DNA of 6,937 nt from an uncultured Chitinophagaceae bacterium. GTDB taxonomy: Bacteria > Bacteroidota > Bacteroidia > Chitinophagales > Chitinophagaceae. Both the position numbers and the translations under genes were made by a program. How positions within the stretch are numbered: the first letter of the stretch is position 1; every line of letters begins with the position of its first letter. The notes beneath the pieces are model-generated. The model was not told the DNA's origin and ran no database searches. It was given only the letters and a program-made list of their open reading frames with translations. Below, piece by piece: positions 1 through 6,863 of the stretch. Where the stretch lies: NCBI GenBank assembly GCA_946885665.1, contig CAMPGT010000211.1, positions 1 to 6,937 on the forward strand. Direction: 5' to 3'.

Positions 1-112
1 GATGGGGGCTTCAAATCAATGAATGTCCGTTCGCTACGCTCAAGAAATGAGATTGCCTTCTGCGATCCCTGAAAGGGTGGCTTCAAACAAAACAAAGCGG
101 CGCTACGCGCCC
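1..112. repeat. Degenerate ~70-base tandem repeat downstream of the tRNA
   Basis: Two blocks follow each other with the same order of short identical words. The word GGCTTCAAA occurs at 7-15 and 79-87, and CGCTACGC at 32-39 and 101-108, giving offsets of 72 and 69 bases. Between these words the two copies have diverged strongly. A small hairpin CCCT-GAA-AGGG sits at 67-77. I see no protein gene here: the open frame that runs through 23-298 continues straight through the tRNA and has no family resemblance. The left copy may be cut by the window edge. It could be a decayed intergenic repeat family, or chance similarity in low-complexity DNA. Confidence 0.35.
84..111 (-). terminator. Possible second intrinsic terminator, minus strand
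   Basis: On the minus strand the stem GGCGC-GTA-GCGCC (111 to 99) is followed by the T-rich run GCTTTGTTTTGTTTG (98 to 84). This is a weak terminator shape, because the T tract is interrupted by G and C. It could back up the stronger terminator at 167-186 for transcripts leaving the tRNA gene. The hairpin also works on the plus strand, where CAACATTTTTATT follows it. Confidence 0.35.
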
Positions 113-166
113 AACATTTTTATTCCCATCCGCTTTGCAAAGCAAGCTTTGCACGCTCCTGGACAT

Positions 167-186
167 AAAAATGCCCCTTTCGGGGC
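167..186 (-). terminator. Intrinsic terminator of tRNA-Ser
   Basis: On the minus strand a five-pair stem GCCCC-GAAA-GGGGC (186 to 173) with a GNRA tetraloop is followed by ATTTTT (172 to 167). It starts 12 bases past the encoded CCA end of the tRNA, which is where a single-tRNA transcript would be expected to stop. The same hairpin read on the plus strand is followed by TTTGTTTTGTTT (187-198), so it may also stop plus-strand transcription running toward the tRNA. Confidence 0.75.
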
Positions 187-197
187 TTTGTTTTGTT

Positions 198-285
<88 letters not shown>

Positions 286-289
286 GGCG

Positions 290-320
290 CAAAAGTAACG
301 GTTGAACACTTTTAATCAAA
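290..320 (-). promoter_or_regulatory. Bacteroidota -33/-7 promoter of tRNA-Ser
   Basis: Reading the minus strand, TTTG at 320-317 is followed by exactly 19 bases and then TACTTTTG at 297-290. This matches the known consensus of the primary sigma factor of Bacteroidota (TTTG, 19 bases, TAnnTTTG) at every defined position. Only four bases separate the -7 box from the first base of the mature tRNA (285), so transcription probably starts at or within a base or two of the tRNA 5' end. Confidence 0.85.
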
Positions 321-446
321 AAAAAATCGAAACATCACCAATCACCAACGAATGCCGAATCCCCATACGATTTTCTATGAGAAATATCCTATGCCAGTTT
401 TTTATATATATGCCCTTCCATTCCACAAAAACAAAACACAACAACA

Positions 447-454
447 TAACTTTG
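447..454 (+). promoter_or_regulatory. Putative -7 box for the metallophosphoesterase gene
   Basis: TAACTTTG fits the Bacteroidota -7 consensus TAnnTTTG. No TTG lies 17-23 bases upstream, so the -33 element is missing or degenerate. A start of transcription near 459-461 would give a leader of roughly 33 bases before the ATG at 493. It would also exclude the in-frame ATG at 352. The rest of 302-492 is A/C-rich with no other signal that I can support. Confidence 0.5.
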
Positions 455-492
455 CGCCCTCGAAACTACCTTCAACACCCAAACCACAAAAC

Positions 493-1188
493 ATGAAAAC
501 AACAGTCATCAGCGACATACACGGGCGGCCCGACTGGAAAGAGATCATCAACCTCGAAACAAACACAAACCTTTTCGTCTTTCTCGGCGATTACTTCGAC
601 TCATTCAATATCCCCTCCAGCGACCAGATCACCAACTTCTATGACATCATCGACTTCAAAAAACAAAATCCCGATAAAGTGATCCTGCTCACCGGCAACC
701 ACGACATGCACTACCTCCCCCACTACATCAACGCCGGCGAACATTATTCAGGATTCCAGGCCGCACGCGCATTCGACATCAGCCACCTCCTCCAAACCAA
801 TCTCTCAAACCTCCAAATGGCCCATCAAACCGGCAATTTCCTCTTCACACATGCCGGCGTTACCAACAGTTGGCTCGGCAACAACAACTTCGAACCCACT
901 CAACCCATCACCACTTTTCTCAACGACCTCCTGCAACACAAACCCGCCTCTTTCGCCTTCGTTGGCTACGACCCCTACGGCAATTCCGTTCACTCCTCTC
1001 CCATATGGGTACGACCCGAAAGCCTTATGCAGGATGCTTATCAAAAGGGTGAATTAAAGCAGGTTGTCGGCCACACGGTATTCAAAAACATTACTGTCGT
1101 TAACAACAACTTCTTCTTTACCGACGCACAGGAAACAAGGCAATACCTCACGATCACAGACGAGCACTACCAGGTGCACACCTATTAA
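493..1188 (+). CDS. Calcineurin-like metallophosphoesterase
   Basis: This is a cytoplasmic enzyme of 231 residues that hydrolyses phosphoester bonds at a two-metal centre; its substrate cannot be read from the sequence. The metal-binding motifs appear in the family order: SDIHG (7-11), GDYFD (32-36), GNHD (68-71), H120 in THAG, and GHT (193-195). GNHD rather than GNHE, and the lack of the arginine that follows GDxxD in protein phosphatases, argue against a PPP-type serine/threonine phosphatase. Nucleotide, cyclic nucleotide or diadenosine polyphosphate hydrolysis are all possible. I chose the ATG at 493 because the catalytic fold begins at once after it and a -7 box lies at 447-454; the frame is open from 352, but those 47 codons look untranslated. 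There is no signal peptide or membrane segment. The coding strand is strikingly poor in G up to about position 1010. The gene converges with the regulator downstream and has no visible functional link to the uptake genes. Confidence 0.88.
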   Translation: MKTTVISDIHGRPDWKEIINLETNTNLFVFLGDYFDSFNIPSSDQITNFYDIIDFKKQNPDKVILLTGNHDMHYLPHYINAGEHYSGFQAARAFDISHLLQTNLSNLQMAHQTGNFLFTHAGVTNSWLGNNNFEPTQPITTFLNDLLQHKPASFAFVGYDPYGNSVHSSPIWVRPESLMQDAYQKGELKQVVGHTVFKNITVVNNNFFFTDAQETRQYLTITDEHYQVHTY

Positions 1189-2091
1189 TTAATGCATCCG
1201 CTTCTCCTTATATTCTTTCGGCGACATGCCCATCACCTTGGTGAACATCCGCGAAAAATAATAGGGATCGCTGATGCCCACCTCGAAGGCAACTTCTTTA
1301 ATGCGCGAGTTAGTAAATAATAAATGCTGGCAGGCCTGCTGTACCTTCAAATGATTGAAATACTCCATCGGCGAAAAACCCGTCTTCTTTTTAAACAAAT
1401 ACGAGAAATGCGAAGGCGACAAATTCACGGAAGCGGCAACCTCTTCCAGCGACAATCGCTGGCCGATATTATCACTTAAAAAATCGATGGACCTGTCCAC
1501 TTCGTCCTTCACGGGGCCGGAAGGATTGTATTTATCGTTAAACAAAAAAGTAGTCAGAAAATGCGACATGCACATGTTCGAATACATCAGGTTGTCGCTC
1601 GAATACCCCCTTTCGAGCTGCGCATACATCTCGTTGAATAAACTGATGCTCCTGTCGCTGTAACGAATAAACCCTTTGTGCCCGCCCATTTGCTTCTGCA
1701 AACGCGAAATGATCGCATTACTCACCGATCCCTTGAAATGTACCCAGTAAATAGTCCATGGGTTATCTTCATCCGCGGCATACAGGTGCGCCACCTTCAT
1801 GGGCACAATAAAAAAATCGCCCTGGTGTATTTCATATGCCCTCTTCTGAATCCTGACATGCCCGCTGCCTTCGTGGCAATAGATAAGGATGTGCTGGTCG
1901 GCGCCGTGTATTCGCTGGCGATAATGAAAACGAGCCTTGGGATAGTATCCTATGTCGGTAACGTACAGCGTATTCAGAATTTCATTCTTCACGCATTGCT
2001 GCGAAAGGATCTTCCTTGGTATAATTATTGCCTTCTGCCCTTTAAATCCTTCCTTCAATCTCAACGTTTCGTTATGCCGCATTTTATTCAT
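1189..2091 (-). CDS. AraC-family transcriptional regulator
   Basis: This is a 300-residue cytoplasmic DNA-binding protein that probably controls the divergent susC/susD operon. Residues about 45-125 resemble the cupin-like effector-binding domain of AraC-type sugar sensors (around YCHEGSG, 71-77, and GDFFIVP, 91-97). The C-terminal 100 residues hold the two helix-turn-helix units: LSLEEVAASVNLSPSHFSYL (213-232) and a second at 263-297 that includes KEVAFEVGISDPYYFSRMF (265-283), closing with the family signature GMSPKEY (288-294). Length and layout are normal for the family. It is not a membrane-bound hybrid two-component sensor, nor an ECF sigma/anti-sigma pair, the two better-known controllers of such loci. 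The start may be the ATG at 2091 or the one three codons later (2082); neither has a ribosome binding site. A likely operator at 2123-2155 begins 31 bases upstream of the start, so the protein may also repress its own gene. Its stop directly abuts that of the phosphoesterase. Confidence 0.92.
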   Translation of the reverse strand: MNKMRHNETLRLKEGFKGQKAIIIPRKILSQQCVKNEILNTLYVTDIGYYPKARFHYRQRIHGADQHILIYCHEGSGHVRIQKRAYEIHQGDFFIVPMKVAHLYAADEDNPWTIYWVHFKGSVSNAIISRLQKQMGGHKGFIRYSDRSISLFNEMYAQLERGYSSDNLMYSNMCMSHFLTTFLFNDKYNPSGPVKDEVDRSIDFLSDNIGQRLSLEEVAASVNLSPSHFSYLFKKKTGFSPMEYFNHLKVQQACQHLLFTNSRIKEVAFEVGISDPYYFSRMFTKVMGMSPKEYKEKRMH

Positions 2092-2122
2092 CGCATTTCA
2101 AATTACAGAATAATTGGATAGT

Positions 2123-2155
2123 AAAATAATCCATCTAAACAGAAAAATCATCCAT
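2123..2155. promoter_or_regulatory. Probable AraC-type operator: direct repeats 21 bases apart
   Basis: AAAATAATCCAT at 2123-2134 and AAAATCATCCAT at 2144-2155 match at 11 of 12 positions and are offset by exactly 21 bases, two turns of the helix. AraC-family dimers classically bind direct half-sites at this spacing. The pair lies in the 131-base divergent region between the regulator gene and susC. The proximal edge is 67 bases from the susC ATG, which suits activation, and the distal edge is 31 bases from the regulator's ATG, which suits autorepression. I found no good -33/-7 promoter for susC, as expected if an activator is needed. Also present is a short inverted repeat, TGGAT (2115-2119) with ATCCA (2129-2133). 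The binding role is inferred. Confidence 0.55.
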
Positions 2156-2222
2156 GCTGTTATCTATTAACTAAAATATTTTTATAACGCATTGAATCAT
2201 TTCTTCTAACAAGCCATATGAC

Positions 2223-5200
2223 ATGAGAAAGCCTGGAAAAACAATAACAACTGCTGTATCGCGTCTTGTCTTTTTTACGCTGTGCATTTTGGCAACCGCG
2301 CAGTTAACTGCGCAAACGCCAACAACCGTTACCGGTAAAGTAACGGACATTGCCAACACACCTTTGGCGAGAGTAACAGTAACAGTAAAGAACAAGCCCG
2401 GCAACAGCGTTGCCACCGACACAACCGGACAATTCAGCATCAACGCCGCAAAGGGAGATGTGCTCGAATTCACTTACGTTGGCTACCAAAACGAACAAGT
2501 AAAAGTGGCCGATGAAACCAACCTGAACATAATTATGACATCCAACGCCGCCAGCCTCGACGAGGTGGTGGTGATCGGATACGGAACACTGAAAAGAAGA
2601 GACCTTACGGGAGCCATCGCCAACATTAAGGGTTCCGACCTGAAGTCGGAAGGCGTAAGCAATGTCACCCGCGCACTGCAGGGAAGGATGCCGGGCGTAA
2701 CCGTTGAGGCAGCGGGCGGTAACCCGGGCGCAGGCACAAGGATACTCATCCGCGGTGTTGGATCGCTCGGCAACGCCGCACCATTATATATTGTGGATGG
2801 CGTGCAGGTGAGCGACATCAACAACCTCTCCTCCACCGACATTGAATCCATCGACGTATTAAAAGACGCCTCCGCCGCCGCCATCTACGGCTCGAGGGCA
2901 GCGAACGGCGTGGTGATCGTTACCACCAAATCAGGCAGAGCAGGAAAAACAGTCGTGCAGCTCAACACCAACATAGGCGTGCAGAAGCTGGCCAAAAAGT
3001 TAGACGTGCTGAATGCACGCGAATGGGCAACGGTTTCGAATAAGGCCCATGATGAGGCCGGCCTGGCGAGGCTCACCATCGCAGATAATCCAGAAGCACT
3101 GGGAGAAGGAACCGATTGGCAGGACGCCGTTTATCGCAGCGCCATGATACAGCAGTACGACCTGGGCGTGAGCGGAGGCGGCGAAAATGGCCGTTACAGC
3201 ATCTCGGGAGGTTACACGGACCAACGAGGTATTGTTGAACTGACGGGCTACAAGCGATATAATTTGAGAGTGAAATCCGAAACCACCAAAGGAAGATTGA
3301 AATTCGGGGAAACCGTTTTTCTTTCGCGCGAAAAAGAGCGCCGCATGGCAGGCGGCTGGGGCGGTCAGGGCGGTAACCCCGTAGGTTCTGCTGCAAAGAT
3401 GATCCCGGTGTTCCAAATCTATGACACCAGCGCACTCGGCGGCTTTGCCGGAGCGTACGGCCCCGTGGTGAATGTGGCGAATCCCATCGCTCAATTGAAC
3501 CTTGAAGACATCACCTATGAAACAACCGACCTGCTGGCGAATGCTTTTGCAGAAGTCACCATTCTTCCTTCACTCAAATACAAATTTAATCTTGGTTACA
3601 CCAACACCTTCACCAGCAACTTCGACTACTACAAGCGCCACACAACCGGAACATTGTTTTCACATCCCACAAACGACCTTTCCGAAACAAAGAGCCAGAA
3701 CGTGCTGGTGCTGCTTGAAAACACGCTGAACTACACGAAAGAATTCGGAAGGCACAGTATCCAGGCGCTTGCAGGATACACCTATCAAACCAATAACTAT
3801 TCTTACTGGGCACTCGGAAAAACAGATTTGCCCGATGGAATTGCTGTGATCGACGCCGGCGCGGGTACAGCCACTTCGGGAGGGAACAGAAGACAAAGCA
3901 CGCTCGCTTCGCTGCTGGGCCGCGTCATCTATTCATTCGACGACCGCTACCTGCTCACCGCCAGCTTCAGGCGCGATGGCTCTTCAAGATTTGGCAGCTC
4001 CAACCGCTACGGTAATTTTCCCTCCATAGCCGCGGGATGGAACATTTCGAATGAGTCGTTCTTCGAAAGTATCTCAAATACGGTCTCCTCTTTAAAATTG
4101 CGCGCGAGTTACGGTGAACTCGGCAACCAGGAAATCGGCGATTACCTGTACAATGCGGCCATCGCTTCCAACATTAATTACGTTACCGGAGAAGATCAGC
4201 AGAAATGGTTCGGCGCTATTCAAACGGCATTCAACTCGCCTAACATCAAATGGGAAAGCACCAAAACCACTAACGTGGGCCTCGACTTCGGATTCTTTCA
4301 AAATAAGCTCACCGGTACGCTCGATTATTTCTATAAGAAAACGTCCGACGTATTATTAAACGTGCCCATACCGGGATCTGCAGGCTCTGTTTCCAACCCT
4401 GTTGTCAATGCAGGAACATTAACTAACAGAGGTGTTGAACTTGGGCTAAACTACAATAACACGGCCGGCAAACTCAATTACAACATCTTTGGATCCTTCA
4501 CCTCAGTGAAAAATGAGGTGGTTGAACTGGGCACGGGCACACAACAGATATTTGGGGGACAACCGACACACCATGGATCTTCCACAACAGTAACGCAGGC
4601 AGGCGGCGAAGTGAGCGCATTCTATCTTATCAGGGCAGACGGCATCTTCAATTCGCAGGATGAGGTTAACGCTTACAACAAAGATGGTAACCTGGTGCAA
4701 CCCAATGCAAAACCAGGCGACATTAAGTTCTTCGATGCGAATGGCGACGGCCAAATCAGCGACGCTGACAGGGTATTTTGCGGCAGCCCGTTCCCGAAAT
4801 TCGAATACGGCTTTGGCGCAAATGCGTCCATGCTGAACTTCGACCTGAATATTTATTTCCAGGGAACCAGCGGTAATAAAATTTACAACGGCCTGCGCCA
4901 GGACCTCGAAGGCATGAACCTTGAATTTAACTATCTCGCCACTACGCTCAATGCCTGGACGCCGGACAACCACACCGACATTCCGCGGGCAGTGATCAAC
5001 GATCCCAATTTCAACACAAGATCATCATCGAGATTTCTTGAGAACGGTTCCTACCTGCGTATGAAAACGATCCAGCTCGGCTATACGCTGTCTTCCGAAT
5101 CGCATCCCGGCCTCGGCATCACCGCACTGCGTTTCTATTTAAGCGGCGATAACCTGTTCACCGTTACCGATTACAGCGGCTACAACCCGGATATCGGGCG

Positions 5201-5294
5201 CACAGGAACGATCCTCGACCGTGGTGTGGACTACGGCCACGTGGCGTATCCATTGGCAAAAACAATCTCTGCCGGTGTGCAGGTAACCTTCTAA
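2223..5294 (+). CDS. SusC/RagA-family TonB-dependent outer-membrane transporter
   Basis: This 1023-residue outer-membrane protein imports a ligand, usually an oligosaccharide, using TonB energy together with its SusD partner. In order: a Sec signal peptide (1 to about 26-30; C21 is not in a valid lipobox); a carboxypeptidase-regulatory-like beta domain (about 35-105, with the typical YVGY motif at 85-88); the TonB-box region DEVVVIGYGT (113-122); the plug domain (about 125-235), with the family's LYIVDGV (188-194) and DVLKDASAAAIYGSRAANGV (211-230); then the 22-strand barrel, ending in VQVTF with the terminal aromatic residue. DANGDGQISDAD (838-849) is an EF-hand-like calcium loop common in this family. 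There is no N-terminal STN domain, so it should not signal to an ECF sigma factor, which agrees with control by the neighbouring AraC protein. The length is usual. The start at 2223 begins the signal peptide; the ATG at 2218 meets a stop at once. Specificity is unknown: the family also carries peptides and other nutrients. Confidence 0.96.
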   Translation: MRKPGKTITTAVSRLVFFTLCILATAQLTAQTPTTVTGKVTDIANTPLARVTVTVKNKPGNSVATDTTGQFSINAAKGDVLEFTYVGYQNEQVKVADETNLNIIMTSNAASLDEVVVIGYGTLKRRDLTGAIANIKGSDLKSEGVSNVTRALQGRMPGVTVEAAGGNPGAGTRILIRGVGSLGNAAPLYIVDGVQVSDINNLSSTDIESIDVLKDASAAAIYGSRAANGVVIVTTKSGRAGKTVVQLNTNIGVQKLAKKLDVLNAREWATVSNKAHDEAGLARLTIADNPEALGEGTDWQDAVYRSAMIQQYDLGVSGGGENGRYSISGGYTDQRGIVELTGYKRYNLRVKSETTKGRLKFGETVFLSREKERRMAGGWGGQGGNPVGSAAKMIPVFQIYDTSALGGFAGAYGPVVNVANPIAQLNLEDITYETTDLLANAFAEVTILPSLKYKFNLGYTNTFTSNFDYYKRHTTGTLFSHPTNDLSETKSQNVLVLLENTLNYTKEFGRHSIQALAGYTYQTNNYSYWALGKTDLPDGIAVIDAGAGTATSGGNRRQSTLASLLGRVIYSFDDRYLLTASFRRDGSSRFGSSNRYGNFPSIAAGWNISNESFFESISNTVSSLKLRASYGELGNQEIGDYLYNAAIASNINYVTGEDQQKWFGAIQTAFNSPNIKWESTKTTNVGLDFGFFQNKLTGTLDYFYKKTSDVLLNVPIPGSAGSVSNPVVNAGTLTNRGVELGLNYNNTAGKLNYNIFGSFTSVKNEVVELGTGTQQIFGGQPTHHGSSTTVTQAGGEVSAFYLIRADGIFNSQDEVNAYNKDGNLVQPNAKPGDIKFFDANGDGQISDADRVFCGSPFPKFEYGFGANASMLNFDLNIYFQGTSGNKIYNGLRQDLEGMNLEFNYLATTLNAWTPDNHTDIPRAVINDPNFNTRSSSRFLENGSYLRMKTIQLGYTLSSESHPGLGITALRFYLSGDNLFTVTDYSGYNPDIGRTGTILDRGVDYGHVAYPLAKTISAGVQVTF

Positions 5295-5324
5295 TCATTC
5301 ATTGATCTTTCAATCTCCAGCTAT

Positions 5325-6851
5325 ATGAAGAAAAATATTTTCATTATTTGTTTAACGCTGTTCTTCGTTGCCTGCAACAAGGAAACACTTGAACTGAATG
5401 ATCCCAACCGCATCACCTCGGCCACATTTTGGCAAACAGAAGCAGATGTGAACAGCGCATTCGCGGCCACTTATGGACTGCTCAGGGATGTTAATGGCGG
5501 ACTCTGGGGCGTGCGCGGTGTTGAACTCTCCAACGGCCGCGGCGACGATTTCTTTATCCGTAACGACGTAGCATACCTCTATCAATTATCTACGTTCACC
5601 AATACACCTGATAACTCAGCGTCCACGAGCTTATGGAACGTTTCTTACCAGGATATTTTCCGCGCCAACCAGATTCTCGAGAACATACCGCTCGTTCCGG
5701 GACTTGACGCCGAAAAGCAAAAGATGTATATCGCAGAAGCGAAATTTCTGCGCGGCCTGAATTACTTCAACCTCATCATCAATTTCGGCGATGTGCCTAT
5801 CCGCACAACTGTTCCGCAAACGAAGGATGAGTTTTTCGGTCCGAAGTCGCCGGAGGCAGATGTGTGGAAACAGGCGATACAAGACTTTACAGAAGCCGCC
5901 GCTGATCTGCCCGTTGAATGGCCCGCCGAATGGCGCGGCCGTGCCACAAAAGGTGCCGCACTCGGTTACCTCGGTAAAGCGTACCTGTACACCGAAGACT
6001 GGGCAAATGCAGAAGCAACTTTAAAACAATTAACCACTTCTCCGTTCACTTATCAATTGATGCCGAACTACGGTGACAACTTCATTGCAACGAGCGAAAA
6101 CAATATGGAGTCTGTTTTTGAAATACAGGTGCAGGACGTTGGAGGCAACAACCCCTGGGCAGGCGAAAACGCCAACCAGGCCATCGGTGTAACCACTGCA
6201 CAGGAATTTGCACCGGCTGAAGTGGCCGGCTGGTTTGAAGTAAGTCCAACCGATAAGCTGTTCGATGAATTTCAAAAAGAAAAAACCACATCGAACGACT
6301 TTGATCCCAGGATGTATGCCACGCTTGTTTGGGACTACCCGGGCGCCACATTCTATCAGAAGCCATTCAGTGATTTCGAATTGCTTTTCGGATATAAATC
6401 GATGTTCAAAAAATACCAGAACTATAACCAGGAAAACGAACTCTCCGGCTTAAGCGGCGATGCCAACTATTCATCCAGCAACAATGAAAGAGCCATGCGC
6501 TACGCCGATGTGCTGCTGATGATTGCTGAAGCCATCACGCAACAGGGACGGCCCGCCGACGCCTACCCTTACGTTAACCAGGTTCGCGAAAGAGCCGACC
6601 TCGCTGCGCTGCCCACCGGTTATAACCAGGATAAGATGATGGGGGAGATCAGGCACCAGCGCATGATCGAATTTGCACGTGAAGGCCTGCGTTTTTATGA
6701 CCTCAAAAGATGGGGCCTGCTCCAAACCGAGATCACCAACAGCGACAAGATAGGCAGGGAATTTTTTGTACCTGCAAAACATGCTCTGTTCCCCATCCCA
6801 CAGGCAGAAATTGAAAGCAATCCACAAATCGTTCAAAATTCAAATTGGTAG
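5325..6851 (+). CDS. SusD/RagB-family surface nutrient-binding lipoprotein
   Basis: This 508-residue lipoprotein forms the lid over the SusC barrel and binds the ligand at the cell surface. A lipoprotein signal peptide ends in FVAC, placing the lipidated cysteine at residue 17; the acidic/polar stretch after it (NKETLELND) fits surface export in Bacteroidota. The N-terminal SusD region with its helical TPR-like repeats covers about 20-235 and contains AEAKFLRGLNYFNLIINFGD (137-156), a hallmark of the family. The C-terminal RagB/SusD domain covers about 260-508 and contains RYADVLLMIAEA (392-403), EFAREGLRFYDLKRWG (449-464) and the closing LFPIPQAEIESNP (488-500). The length is typical. The gene starts 30 bases after the susC stop without a promoter or terminator between, so the two are almost certainly co-transcribed. 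The ligand cannot be predicted from the sequence alone. Confidence 0.96.
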   Translation: MKKNIFIICLTLFFVACNKETLELNDPNRITSATFWQTEADVNSAFAATYGLLRDVNGGLWGVRGVELSNGRGDDFFIRNDVAYLYQLSTFTNTPDNSASTSLWNVSYQDIFRANQILENIPLVPGLDAEKQKMYIAEAKFLRGLNYFNLIINFGDVPIRTTVPQTKDEFFGPKSPEADVWKQAIQDFTEAAADLPVEWPAEWRGRATKGAALGYLGKAYLYTEDWANAEATLKQLTTSPFTYQLMPNYGDNFIATSENNMESVFEIQVQDVGGNNPWAGENANQAIGVTTAQEFAPAEVAGWFEVSPTDKLFDEFQKEKTTSNDFDPRMYATLVWDYPGATFYQKPFSDFELLFGYKSMFKKYQNYNQENELSGLSGDANYSSSNNERAMRYADVLLMIAEAITQQGRPADAYPYVNQVRERADLAALPTGYNQDKMMGEIRHQRMIEFAREGLRFYDLKRWGLLQTEITNSDKIGREFFVPAKHALFPIPQAEIESNPQIVQNSNW

Positions 6852-6863
6852 AAGTTAATCATA

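Noticed and set aside
352..492. N-terminal extension of the phosphoesterase from the ATG at 352
   Set aside because: The 47 extra residues lack any domain character, a -7 box lies inside them at 447-454, and the metal-binding fold begins right after the ATG at 493.
2092..2110. TAATTTG upstream of the regulator as a -7 box
   Set aside because: It is one base short of TAnnTTTG and no TTG lies at the right distance, so I could not support a promoter call.
1678..2121. 147-codon plus-strand open frame antisense to the regulator gene
   Set aside because: It is a shadow of a clear AraC-family gene, with no recognisable fold or promoter of its own.
2156..2222. A sigma-type promoter for susC
   Set aside because: No TAnnTTTG occurs here. 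The nearest match, ACGCATTG at 2187-2194, fits only three of six positions.
3000..3494. Long minus-strand open frames inside the susC gene (also near 2483-2884 and 4503-4973)
   Set aside because: They lie entirely within a full-length SusC coding region, and their translations match no family I recognise.
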